NCBI GenBank assembly: GCA_963580455.1
Contig: OY756964.1
Coordinates: 7,750,001-7,814,000 of the forward strand
Source: Euonymus europaeus
Lineage: Eukaryota; Streptophyta; Magnoliopsida; Celastrales; Celastraceae
Direction of reading: 5' to 3'
DNA length: 64,000 nt
Shown here in pieces: positions 37,045 to 48,227 of this stretch; the stretch's first letter is position 1, and every line of letters begins with the position of its first letter. The notes under the pieces were generated by a model. The model had not been told where the DNA came from. It made no database searches and saw nothing but the letters and a program-made list of their open reading frames with translations. The translations under genes were made by a program, and so were the position numbers.

Positions 37045-37560
37045 CCTTTGAGAGTTTGTGTGAGATTTATAGTGAGTTGCTACCCTTCTTACCCTACCCA
37101 TGAGCATCCCATAGTCATTGTAAGAGTTCCTCAACCAAAATAACCTAGGTCTAAACTTGAGTGAACATTTGACCTAAACACTTGTAAAGTCCCTTTGTAG
37201 GCAAAACCTTTGAGAGGTTGTGTGAGAAAGTTTGGGGTACCACTTGGAAACCCTAGTTCTTGGTTATCTGTAAACCTTGGTTGTAAGAGTTTAGGGTTAG
37301 CTTGCTTAAAACCCTAAGTTGTTTGTGAACTTGGAAAACCATCATCCATTAGTGAATTTGGAATCTTTAGTTTGTGGGCATAAGTAGTGGATGTAGGAGT
37401 AAAGACTCTTCGAACCACTATACATCCTTGAGAAAAATCTTTACTTGCTTTGTTTGATATTGTATTATACTTGCTGTGAGCATAGTTAGAAATTTGGTTA
37501 ATTTGTGTGCTTTAGAAACTTTTTTAGGTTATTACTTGCTTCTTGCGTGTGTTGATCCAA
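37045..37560 (+). repeat. Copia-type LTR fragment
   Basis: The segment carries AAGTAGTGGATGTAGGAGTA and CGAACCACTATACATCC (about 37384-37428), the 3' end style of plant copia LTRs in plus orientation. It joins the truncated gypsy LTR on the left and a reverse transcriptase cut at its YVDD motif on the right. A CCTTTGAGAG-TTGTGTGAGA word occurs at 37045 and 37207. Confidence 0.5.
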
Positions 37561-39420
37561 AAATGATGTCATCAACATATATAATTGAGCAACCAAAATA
37601 TCTTTATGATCCATCTTCATAAAAGGTGTCTTGTCAATTGTCCCAATTGTAAATCATGTACTCAAGAGAAAATTTGTAAGTCTTTCATACCAAGCCCTAG
37701 GGGATTTTTTTAAAACCATGCAAAGCTCGATTAAGTTTATACACATGTGAACTATGAATTGGATCTTCAAAACCTTGAGGTTGTTTAACATAAACTTCTT
37801 CGTTTAACAATCCATTCAATAAGACACTTTCCACATCCATTTGAAACAACTTAAAACCAAGTAATCTTGCAATAAAAAAAAAAGAATATGAATGGATTCT
37901 AAATGAGCAACAAGAGCAAAATTTTCATCAAAATCAACCCCTTTTATTTGTGTATATCTCTGTGCAACCAATCTTGTTTTATTCCTAATAATCACACCAT
38001 GTTCATCAGTTTTATTTTTGAAGATCGATTTTGTTTCAATGATGTTGACATTTCCAGGTTTAGGTACAAAAATTCACACATCATTGCGAACAAACTAGTT
38101 TAGCTCTTCATGCATTGCATTTACCCATGACCATCATGTAAGGCATTTTTAACATATTTTGGCTCAAATTGAGACACATACCACAAGTAATTTCTCTCAT
38201 TTTTTAAATTAATTTCTTGTTTTTATAGGAGCAGTTATTTCTCCAAGAACTTGATCATATGGATGATTCTTCTTCACATGTTTAGAAGGCTCAAGCACAT
38301 TTGAGGTAGATTTCTTCAGGATTTCATCAGTCTATTTGCTGAAGTAGGCTTTTTCAAAAAAGTATCAATTATTTATCCATGTTCAACTTGTAATAAAGTT
38401 TGAAGTTACACTAGAACTTTTAGATCCCTTTTCAGCACTTGCATCATTGTTTATTGGTTGAGATACATCATCTGCTCAATAACACTTGGAAACACATCAT
38501 CATTGTTAACACCATTTGCTAATTTTATCATTGTTTTTATTTTGTTATTGAAAATACGATAAGCATGACTATTTAGAGAGTATGCCATGAAAATACCTTC
38601 ACTACTTCTCGCATCAAACTTACTAATGATTCCCCTATCTCGAAGAATAAAACATACTTCCAAACACTTTAAAGTGTTTTACAATGGTCTTCTTTCCTTT
38701 TCAGAGTTCATAACTTGTGAGTTTTATTCCAGATCTTATATGAACTCGATTTGAGATATAACATGTAGTGTTTATTGCTTCAGTTCTTGCCATTTTCTTG
38801 TAGAACTCGATTCTTTCTCTCTACTACACCATTTTGCTGAGGAGTCTTTGGATCAGAGAACTTGTGTTTGATTTCAAAATTCTTACAAAAAAAGTTAAAT
38901 TTATCATTCTCAAATTCAGTTTCATGATATGACCTAATTGTTGTCAAATGAAAAACATAATTTTTCATCTTATTTTCTAATAGTAGATATAGATCACAGA
39001 ACGCATCAAATGTTTCTGTTTTATCACTTAAAAACCTCACTCATGAGTATCTTGAAAAATCATCTACAACAAAAATAAATTTCTTACCTCCAAGACTTTC
39101 AACTTGGGTAGGTCCCATACGATGCATGTAAATTAATTCAAAAGGTGTTGAAAAGTTAACATTACTTACCTTTAGATGTGAAATGTTGGTTTACTTACCT
39201 TCTTGACACGGACCATACACACTTTTTGTTGAACCAATACTTGTCATTCTTCATACTACTTCCTAGTTAGATAATACTTTTATGTCTTGATAGTTAAGGT
39301 GTCCTAGTCTTTCATGCCACAGCTTATCTGAATTAGGAACACTAGAAGAATTACATGAATGACTTGCTTTTGTTGGGATGATATATCAATTTTCTGAAGA
39401 TCTTGATACTGAGCATTCAC
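37561..39420 (-). pseudogene. SIRE-like copia integrase / RT remnant
   Basis: Minus-strand pieces: the pre-integrase motif HERLGHLNYQDI near 39.3 kb, integrase core at 38780-39040 with PQQNGVVERKNR, the post-integrase segment at 38451-38663 (GIFMAYSLNSHAYRIFNNK), and RT with VYVKQPQGFEDP near 37.77 kb and YMLMTS near 37.58 kb in place of YVDD. There are many stops. Confidence 0.8.
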
Positions 39421-39531
39421 ATCAGATTACCTAAACTTGCTTCCTTCTCTTTTTTAAAGAACAAATTCAAGAAATTGATAATAAATACCACTCCATCAGA
39501 TTATCTAGGCTTTCTCTAAATTGGATAACAT

Positions 39532-39567
39532 CTACAGTAGTTCCCTACATGTGGGTAACTACTGTAG
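39532..39567. other. Perfect-arm hairpin
   Basis: CTACAGTAGTT (39532-39542) and AACTACTGTAG (39557-39567) are exact inverses, with CCC/GGG inside and a 7-base loop. It lies near the left junction of the PIF-like insert. Confidence 0.8.
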
Positions 39568-39652
39568 CTTCTCCATTTAATAAAAAATTCATTTATTTGA
39601 CACTCTCTCTCCTCTCTCCTATGTGCCCAATGTTGGTGTTCCTCTATATCTT

Positions 39653-39699
39653 CTCCAGCGCTCTTATTCTCTCCAGCGCTCTTATTCTCTCCAGCTCTT
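39653..39699 (+). repeat. 18-bp tandem repeat
   Basis: CTCCAGCGCTCTTATTCT is repeated twice (39653-39670, 39671-39688) followed by a partial CTCCAGCTCTT. Confidence 0.85.
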
Positions 39700-40926
39700 C
39701 TCTAGGTTCGTCGTCTTCAATCTTTATCGACCAGGTATCATTTCTCCTCTCCTCAAGCTTGTCTCAAAGATATCCATTTTGATTAGGATTTTTGGTGCTT
39801 TGTGAACCCTAGATATCCATTGCTTCTTGTTGCTGCCGTCAACATCTTCGAAAGTCCAGAGGTCTTCGTTTTTACATCTGGCAACAAAAACTTATGAACT
39901 CCAATCAGGTAACTCTCAGACCAATTTCGAAGCCCTAATTTTTGGAGATTGAAGCTCTCTGTCTGAAATTGGTTAGATTTGCTTGCTGAAGAGAATCCCG
40001 TTTTTTGGGCTTTTTTGATGGTTTCTTGTTAACTTGAAATCATTGATTTATGATTTGGATTTTGGCTGGACTATTTGAGGCAGAATACCCATTATGCTTG
40101 TATCACTGTCAATTTGCTTATCATGTTGCGAAATTCTGAATTCCTTTGTTCTGTTGATGAAGTTGCACGTATCATTCTGAGCAATTTTTTACTGAACTTC
40201 ATATTATAATTAAGCTCTGAATGTTGGTAGCATATTTGGACTCTTGTTTGACTTTTTCTAATGATTCATTTATTTGTGGAACCTCCCTTTATTTGCTCTG
40301 GCTCTCAATTGTTTTTTCTTTGTTTGGTTTAAAGTTCTCTACAGCAGCTGGTTTTGTTACTTCTCTGGTGTTGGCTGGCAGCAGCTTTATTTGATGTGGT
40401 TTATTTCTTGTATTTTCTTTTGGTTTTGGAGGGTTGGGGTGCAAGTTCGGGCAGGTTCTTCTCTTTGGTTGTGTTGCAGATTTTCAGCTCTTTTTGGTTT
40501 CAAATGTGGCTCAGTAAAATGTTGTTTGCATGTGTGCAGTTCATTTTTCCAAAACTGTCAAAATTAACTCCTTTTAAAATGTATCTCTATGTTTTGGGAA
40601 GCTATTGCAAATGTATATTAGTATATATGAGATGGAAAATTAAAGCTTTGCATAGAGTAGACTCTTGCATTTTATGTAAAAGAATTGGAAAATGCTTGGA
40701 CTTGATGCAAGCACAAAAGTAGATATGGTCAAGTAATTCTCATGTCTATGATGGTACTGATTTCATATGTGAATTGTTTCACTTTTAAGCTATACCAAAT
40801 TCTAGAATTTTAACTCAGGTTGCTGTTCTCGGGTTGTTGGCACCATGTTCATTTTCATATGTCTTTGTTGCATTTGTTGGCCTCTTTTATATGCAATATA
40901 GACATGTTCGTCTTGGATTCTTTTTT

Positions 40927-41801
40927 ATGGGAGATGTTTCTTCTACAAGAATGAATTTAAATGATGATAATTGTTTTCTTGATTCTATTATTGAAGAAAT
41001 TTTGTTGGGAGGTTCTCAATTTGCACACACCATTGAAGAACAATCACCCATACATGTTGAGGCAAGTGAGAAGCCAAAAAAAATCACACGGCTTGGAAAC
41101 TTTTCGACACAGGAAGATCTAGCTTTAGTTGGAGGATGGTTGAACACTAGCTTGGATTCAGCTAATGGGACAGATAAAAAAGGCACAACATTCTAGAGAA
41201 GGATTTCAACTACATACCAGAGTACCATAAGAGACACTTTTCCAATGCACACTGAACGCTCATTAATCAATCGGTGGTCAAGTATTCAGAGTTGTGTTAA
41301 TAAGTTCATGGGTTTTTTTAACTCAGATCGAGAACTCTCATCCTTCCGGTGTGAATGAACAAGATAAGGTTGTGTTTGAATGTTATAAATTATCAATTTG
41401 GTTCATACATGTAATGTGATAATTAATTAAACTTTTTTTTGGTCTAAAATAGATTGAGATGGCAAGTCATGTATCGAGACATCCAAAAGTCAACTTTTCA
41501 GTTTGAACATTGCTGGAATGTGTTACGACACCAACCTAAATGGCTTGCACACATTGATGGGGGAAACACCAAGCGGCGTTCTAGTAGTATGTCGAGTTCT
41601 CCATCTACTCCAGAGTTGACAAACTTAAGTGATGATATGCCTAATACCATCATTGACTTGGAAAGACCTATTGGCAAGAAGGCCGCGAAAGAGAGATTGA
41701 GAAAATCGAAAGGCAAAGATAAAGATTGTGGGGATCTTGGTGACATACTTTCTGAGTTGAAGATGGAAAAGTTGAAGATGCATAAAGACTTTTTTTTTTA
41801 A
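40927..41801 (+). pseudogene. PIF/Harbinger ORF1-like Myb/SANT protein, broken
   Basis: The first part (from the ATG at 40927) contains NFSTQEDLALVGGWLNTSLD, the Myb/SANT-like segment of plant PIF/Harbinger ORF1 relatives. A TAG at 41194-41196 follows TF, where the family normally has Trp. The frame then continues with HTERSLINRWSSIQ, shifts near 41315, and after an apparent intron (AG at 41453) resumes with STFQFEHCWNVLRHQPKW (41454-41801) and the RPIGKKAAKERLRK box. So one nonsense change and one frameshift disable it. It lies inside the SIRE-like element, in opposite orientation. No transposase with a DDE domain is present. Confidence 0.8.
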
Positions 41802-41940
41802 TTGTGGGAGTGATAGATGAGCACTGTGCCCATGTGAATATTGTGGGAGCTCCATTTTTTAAATTGTATTTTTTTTGATAAATTAAATTAATTTTTTTTT
41901 GGTTTATTAATGTACTTATAATTATTCATAACAATAACGC

Positions 41941-41976
41941 TTAGTGTTTTATTATAAAAAGTTAATAAAACACTAA
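41941..41976. other. Perfect 14-bp inverted repeat
   Basis: TTAGTGTTTTATTA (41941-41954) and TAATAAAACACTAA (41963-41976) are exact inverses separated by 8 bases, about 140 bp after the end of the PIF-like frame. It could form a stem loop. Confidence 0.85.
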
Positions 41977-42107
41977 ATGAAGAGGTTATAAAAATCATCA
42001 TTTTAATAAAGTAGAGAAACTGATAGGTAATCTGATGCAGTGTTTGCTAGATGAAAAATATGTAAAATAAGGAATAATGTCATTTTGTATGTATTTTAAA
42101 GAATCTG

Positions 42108-43091
42108 TTAAAATAATCTGCTGCAAATGCTTATAAGGTGTCCTATTTCTTTCTTTAGCTTATTGATTTTCATCCTTTCTTCAACTAGATCTTGAGCTAA
42201 AAGTCCTTTCTCTTTGAAAACTATGTGTATTTCTTTTTTACCTTTGATGTATTCGTCGACCATGTCATCATAGGCAACCCGCAACTCATTCATATCAACA
42301 ATTGAATCATCTTCTTTTGAGCTTGTCTTTGTTCTTTTGTCAACAAAAGTTACTCGAAATGCTATTGTAGTATCCTTCTTATTATCTTCATATTCAAGAT
42401 AAGAATCTTCTTCAGTATCATCGCTCCAAGTAGTCTGATATGCTTTTGGCTTCTTTTTTCAATTTACAAATTCTTGCGCAAAATATCTAAATCCTTTGCA
42501 TTGAAAACAATCACTTGATTTTGGATCCTTGATTTTCCTGTTAGCTTTGTAATAAGAGGATTCTTCTTTCAAGATATCCTTTGGGTTCTTGTTTTTCATG
42601 AACTTCTTAAAATTCTTTGTTAGAAGTAACAATTCATTTCCAACATTGTTAGTTAAAATAAAAAGCAACACCTTTATATTTCTTTGATTTAAGAAAACTC
42701 TCCTTAAAAGGTTGTAGAGATCCAACTAGTTCTTCTACCCTGATTTTATCAATATATTTGCTCTCTCGATTGCTGCAACTTTCACCATGAACCTTTATGG
42801 TAAAAAGATCTAAGAATTTTTTCTTATAACCTTGCTCAATTCGATTGATTCTCCATAAGTGAATGAGGTATTACTATATCACTCAACTTCGCATAGAAAT
42901 CATCCAACACCTCATTCTCTTCCATCTTTAGGCTTTCGAAACTAGAAGTAAGTAATTAAATTTTTGAACGTTTAACCAAATTTGCACCTTCATGTGCAAC
43001 TTTTAGTAAATCCCATGCATATTTTGCCTTCTCACAATGTGAAATCCTGTGAAACTTAGAAATATTCAAAGCAAAAAATAAAGCATTCATT
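42108..43091 (-). pseudogene. SIRE-like copia gag remnant (middle and C-terminal part)
   Basis: Minus-strand pieces: MNALFFALNISKF and HCEKAKYAWDLLK (43.09-43.0 kb), TKNFKKFMKNKN, then a degenerate CCHC knuckle (DCFQCKGFRYFAQEFV near 42.47 kb), and a coiled segment rich in Lys and Glu (42108-42293). The knuckle has lost its His and last Cys, so it is non-functional. Confidence 0.75.
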
Positions 43092-43096
43092 GCTTT

Positions 43097-45248
43097 TGTG
43101 ACGCCTCGACCTGAAATTTACACATCGAGCTGGATACGCCACTATTGATGTGTACATCGTCACTAAAGACCCCACCACGCGTCATCCTAACCCCAGATTC
43201 TAACAAAAATTTGGCAGCATCTCCCCGAATATTGGAGGGTGCCAACCTGGAGTCACATATCACATCCATATAAGAAATTTAATCAATAACAATTCAATAC
43301 AATTCTGTAGCCTAGCAGGGCCTCTGGCCATCTAACCACATTCATACTCTAGGCGAGGTCTCAGACCTCTTAATCACATGCAAATAATATGCAGAACGAC
43401 ATTATATAATTATCATCAAAGACTATCAAAGTCAAACAAATTCGGACCCATGGTCCATCATCCTGGTACGGGAGTCCCAATCACACGGCATACACCCCCG
43501 ACCATGCATCATACATACCAAATAGGTATTTAAGCAACATAATATCCAACAGAATCAAAGTACTAAATGTAATCAAATAATGAACAAGGCTTCAACACAT
43601 TAAAATATGAATCCTAGTGCTCCTAGAGTGGCCTTCCATGTCACGCAACCTCCTACTAATTCGCAACCTGGTTCTCAGCACCATTCTCACCTAAAGGATA
43701 GAAGAAAAGAAATAGGGTGAGCAGAAGACTCAATAGGGAAATATAAGAGTCATCAAGATTATAAGGCTAGATGATGAAATAAACAAAATGCGGTAAAATG
43801 ACATCTAAAATGTCACAACAAGATAATAATCATCGGCAACATCGTACGTTGCCCTGGCACCGGTCAATGGATATCTGAAAAATCATCAGAAACCTTGCAC
43901 CTTGCCCCGGACAACCATAGATGCACCTCCACAATGGGAAAACCTAATTCTGGCAATAATGTGCCCCTTCGGTACCAAACATCACACAAATAGAACCTAA
44001 GGATACTATGAGTCCATACCCATAGTTTTAGTGCAATTATAATGCATGTCCAATCATGTTATGCAAGAGAAGTATATATATATATGTATACATAACTACG
44101 TGATGCATGAACGAGAGTTAACATGCCCAATAGATGATTAAGCATTAATAAGGTATGCTATTAATCAATAACCAAACAAAGAGGGTTCGTTCTTCCTAAG
44201 AAGCAATTTAGGCAAGAACACAAAATGATGACCAATGAAGAAATACAAGCCGCTCTTTAGAGAACAAAATAATACGATAGAAAAAGGGGCAAGAATCCCT
44301 ACCTCCAATCCAAGCTTACACAAGCTACAATTCCCGAATATTTGGGTTTGAGTTTCCGAACCTACCATTTAGAAAATTAATCTCCCATTCCCAAAAATTA
44401 ATTATCAATTATCAAAACCAACATAAACCAAACCAACAAATCAAGAGAAATTACATTTTTCTCTATAAAAACCCAAATATACCCAACTCAAGCCTTCAAG
44501 CTTTCAATCCACCAAATCAATAACCAAATTAGTATATAACATCATAAATAGACTCAAATCAACCTATATAGTCATTCTAAAACACCTATTTGAAGTTCCA
44601 ATCGAAATTCCATAAATCCTAGTTTTTATGGAAACCAAGAAACTTACCTCAAATCTTCCAAACTTTTGTGCAATCCTTGTTGAATCTTGTTCTAATCTTC
44701 AATCAAAGCCTTATTCCTTGAAAATATCTCAAGAATCTCTCCTTCTCTCTCTATTTTTCTCCCCCTCTCTCTCTCTAAATATCAAACTCAACGTAAAATA
44801 CAACTTTTGGCTTGCATAGGAGTCATTGAACAGCTCGGGTGTGCCTAGGCGCGTTGGACTTAAGTTCCGGGTAGAAATTTCTTACCTGGGAAACCTCCTG
44901 GACGTGTACAAAAAGTGCGCCTAGGTGCAGTAGTGTTGGATTCCTCTCTTCTTCTTTTTTCCGTGAGTCTCTGTCTTGGGCGCCCCTAGGCAGACTTTCG
45001 TACACCCGCCTAGGCATGTGGCCTTATTTATTTCAACTCCTTCTTTGTCTTAGCTTTGATTTGATATATTATGGCTTCAAAATGAACTTATGTGCTAAAA
45101 GTTATGACCCATTTAGTGAACCTAGTTCAAAACAACCCTTTATGATCCTATGCAACACAGGTGGTCCGTAACCTCTCCGAATCCATTTCTAATAATTTAT
45201 TACCCCAAATTTAACTGGAAAGTAATATTTTTGGGTCGGGGTTTCACA
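43097..45248 (-). mobile_element. Gypsy-type solo LTR, 2152 bp, TSD GCTTT
   Basis: The ends are TGTGACGCCTCGACC on the left and the inverse TGTGAAACCCCGACC on the right. The flanks are GCTTT at 43092-43096 and 45249-45253. The LTR interrupts gag of the copia element exactly: the gag reading on the two sides is continuous apart from it. It is similar in part to the LTR of the gypsy element at 25.9-37.0 kb. There is no coding content. It carries a CCTAGG motif group at 44835-45020. Confidence 0.92.
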
Positions 45249-45253
45249 GCTTT

Positions 45254-45489
45254 ATTGTTCCAACCTGCATTGTCACGGTCACCTTTAGTCCAAAGTTTTA
45301 TTGGTTTAAAAATTTTGTTACCCTTATCATCAATAGATTTGGGTTCAGTATACCCTTTTACTATTGACATCCAAACTTTTTCATCAATGTACTTCAAATA
45401 AGCTCTCATGTGTACCTTCTAATAAGAATAATTGGATCCATCAAATTGTGGTATCTGATTTGTTCATCAAGGCTCTATTGTTGACTCAT
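45254..45489 (-). pseudogene. SIRE-like copia gag start
   Basis: From the PBS leftwards on the minus strand, the frame reads PQFDGSNYSY, a stop, then MRAYLKYIDEKVWM, the typical beginning of SIRE-type gag, and runs to AGWNNKA, where the solo LTR has inserted. Confidence 0.8.
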
Positions 45490-45501
45490 CCTCTGATACC
45501 A
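45490..45501 (-). other. Primer binding site of SIRE-like copia element
   Basis: TGGTATCAGAGG on the minus strand, two bases from the LTR end. It matches the initiator-Met tRNA PBS common in plant copia elements. Confidence 0.85.
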
Positions 45502-45503
45502 AT

Positions 45504-46495
45504 TGAGAATATGACAATTCTTGCCAAGATGTTAGTCAACATAATATGAAAACAATTGCGAAAAATAAAACAAATAAGAACACTACAATTTTAACAAGGA
45601 AACCCTAACTGAGAAAAATTTCGAGTTTATAAGTGACCAACCTTTCAAAGCAATTCATTAGAAGGAAAAAAACTTACAATTTATCATTACCTAAGACTCA
45701 ACTATACAACTTGACTCAGCATATGCTTCCAAATCAATACACTAATGATGATTTGAGATTTCTCTTGGCACCTCTAGGAGATTTTGAACTTGATGTAAGA
45801 GCCAAGTAACCTTGAGGTAACCAATGGAGGTTACACCAATTGTGCAAAATATTGTTCTTCTTCTTCGACTGCATCAACTTGATAAATTGGATGAACACTC
45901 AAACATGAAACTCACACTCTCTCATATTTAATACATATATGAATCACTCATATGAAACTCAAAGAGAGGGGAAAAACACAAAAATCTCAAACTCACGGTC
46001 TCTCAATATCACAAATCATGCTCAAAGCTTTGGTATCTTGAACTCTATGGGAAATCTCCTTATATAGATATTCGGGTTCTTCTTGAGATTGAAATAGATG
46101 TTGATCATGATTATCTCCGGCAAATAATAGCAAACCTGGATTTAGAAAAGACTAATAGAATTTTATCCCAATAAAAAGAGTCTATATAATATTAACGTCA
46201 ATAAAAGGAGTTTAGATTTTATCTAACAATTATCCCACAAAGAGTCAATCTCAAACACAATAACCAAAGTGTTATCTCTTGATTAAGATAAAAGCCAAAA
46301 CAATTATATCCCATAAAAACATATATTAGATTCATAACACAAATAGAGTTTTATGAGAACTCAAAATGTAAGAAGACTAAAACTGGTCCGAGATAACTTT
46401 AAGCCTATATGATAAGCTACATGAAGTTACTTTAAATTTGAATAAAAATACCATATTGCATAAGTGTCATTCAATTTAGGATATTTATCCTAACA
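45504..46495 (-). repeat. 5' LTR of SIRE-like copia element
   Basis: 992 bp on the minus strand, starting TGTTAGGATAAATATCC and ending TTCTCA, next to a PBS. The 3' LTR is not present in the window. Confidence 0.8.
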
Positions 46496-46954
46496 GTAGC
46501 TGCAGTGAAGATGTGTTATTTGTTGTGCTAGCATTATGGCTTGCAAATATATTATTTTCATTGATTCTACGAAAATGAATTTTTCCTTTTTTTTTTTGCC
46601 TTCCCTTACTATACTCTCGCTCAAGGAACTCCACGAATTTATTGGCTTTTATCCTACATCAGATTGATCATATTTGCCATCACTTATTAGGTATGTGGCT
46701 ACGACATTAATAAATTTATCAAAAAATTGAAATTGTTCAGATTTCTTTTGGAATCAATTCTCTGCTGTATTGCATTGGTCTTGCATGTCATTTTTCTTAA
46801 TTTGTAATTATTGTTTGGTATATGTTTTAGAAAAGCTTCATTGGTATATTAATTTAGCATGCAACTATATCAGGGGTGCTACAGAGTTGTATTTGCCCTT
46901 TTTTTGGGTGTGTTCTTTAATATATATGTTTTCATGTTTTATTTATTGTAACAT

Positions 46955-47650
46955 TTTGTTGTAGAAAGTTAGTCAAAGAAATACAACAAATAGAGCTAAA
47001 CTTGAAACCAAACATACCTATGGGACAAGATCTTTTGATGAGGTAGAGGAATTGTTGGTAAATTCATTTCCTCTCAATTTTGTATTAATTCAAAGAATTT
47101 TTCCTTCTAAATTGGTTGAGTTCATGGAAAAGAGATTCAATCTCGGGTGAAAAGCCACCACCAGATGAGATTTGGCTCGAAAAAATATATGAAAAAAAAT
47201 AAAGAAAGGGAATTACAGTTGTCTAATCCGAAGTCCAAGGAAGTGCATATATGTAAACTAATATTATTTTATGACAAAACAATTTAGATATTTCATATTA
47301 ATCTCACATTATTAATAATCATGTTTGAGATCTATGTGTAGGAGAAACTTCATGATCTTGTCATTCAACAAGTAGAAGATCTTGTATCTCAATTTACACG
47401 TGATGAGATGTTATTTCAAGTTCTTGGTGAGAAATTAGGGTATTTTTGAGGTAATGGTGTTAGGATAAATTAATCCACCAACTAAAAGAGAGAGATATCA
47501 ATGAAACATGTAAGAAGAAGCGCAAATGGCAATTGAGTCCGCTAAAGAAACCATGATTCAAAGTATGGACTGATGTCATCAAGACTTTGCAAGATGCTAT
47601 GAGAACAAATGTAAATTATGAACTCAAGTTGAGCTTAAAAAACCCATATA
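46955..47650 (+). pseudogene. Plant transposase (Ptta/En/Spm) remnant
   Basis: After a pyrimidine-rich stretch ending in TTGTAG at 46965 the text reads RNTTNRAKLETKHTYGTRSFDEVEE, then NKERELQLSNPKSKEVH (near 47.2 kb) and HDLVIQQVEDLVSQFTRDEMLFQVLGEKLG (about 47350-47445). These match the conserved order of the Ptta/En/Spm family (TnpA-related), with frameshifts and introns in between. No CACTA ends are seen on either side. Confidence 0.6.
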
Positions 47651-47930
47651 TGAAAGATGAATTGTAGACTGATCTAAGAGCACAAATTCAAAGTTAATTT
47701 AAGGCAATGTTCCAGCTCGGGTGTTTGCCTTTTTTGGCTCCTCTCTTGATTTGTCGTTCTTACCCTTTTTAATAGTGCCTAGCATGACAATAATTATCAG
47801 TAAATTACTCATTTTAATGGCCAATGCAGCAAGGACACGCATAGTAGTGTAGTACAATTTTGGAAATGGCAGTACATGTACACCTCGTTCTTAGTTTTCT
47901 ATGAGGTCCGGCCTACCTACTATATATTCC

Positions 47931-47932
<2 letters not shown>

Positions 47933-47987
<55 letters not shown>
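47933..47987 (+). repeat. AT dinucleotide microsatellite
   Basis: About 27 AT units, ending 37 bases before the start codon of the downstream AGP-like gene; likely within its promoter or 5' UTR. Confidence 0.9.
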
Positions 47988-47990
<3 letters not shown>

Positions 47991-48023
47991 TATTGAAGAC
48001 ACCAAAGAAATCGATTATCAAAA

Positions 48024-48227
48024 ATGACTTGTTCTATCAAGACCTTTGTTTTGGGTGTGTGCATGGTCATCTTGGCCGTGGTTGCCGCTGCTCACGAGGG
48101 ACACCATCACGAGGCGCCTGCACCCGCTCCGACCCAGAATCTGGGTTCCCACTTCTCTCCTTCGATGATCATCACTGCCTTCCTTGCTTTTGTGGTCACG
48201 GCTTTTGTTGTCAGTAAGCGGGTGTGA
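48024..48227 (+). CDS. Arabinogalactan peptide-like secreted protein
   Basis: A 67-aa product. Residues 1-22 form a hydrophobic signal peptide ending AVVAAA; then come HEGHHHEAPAPAPTQ, with an AP-repeat (arabinogalactan-type O-glycosylation motif), and a hydrophobic C-terminal segment (about 45-63) ending SKRV. This layout resembles short plant AG peptides, where the C-terminal segment directs GPI anchoring, but the tail here is longer and ends in basic residues, so a membrane anchor is possible instead. The His cluster (three His in a row) is unusual. It is a single exon. A possible polyadenylation signal, CAATAAG, lies at 48300. It acts, by family, at the cell surface or wall. Confidence 0.78.
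   Translation: MTCSIKTFVLGVCMVILAVVAAAHEGHHHEAPAPAPTQNLGSHFSPSMIITAFLAFVVTAFVVSKRV

Larger units (their letters stand above)
37561..46495 (-). mobile_element. SIRE-like Ty1/copia element (minus), truncated and interrupted
   Basis: On the minus strand the element runs: 5' LTR (46495-45504), PBS (45501-45490), gag start (45489-45254), [solo LTR], gag (43091 to 42108), [PIF-like insert], pre-integrase and integrase (39400-38750), RT (to 37561). The RT stops at the YVDD-like motif, where a copia LTR fragment replaces RNase H and the 3' LTR. Gag and integrase style match the SIRE group of copia. The base tract GTAGC right of 46495 is half of a target duplication whose partner has been lost. Confidence 0.8.

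Noticed and set aside
47876..48217. Overlapping longer frame across the AT repeat
   Set aside because: It translates the AT microsatellite as Ile-Tyr repeats and reads the AGP-like gene out of frame.
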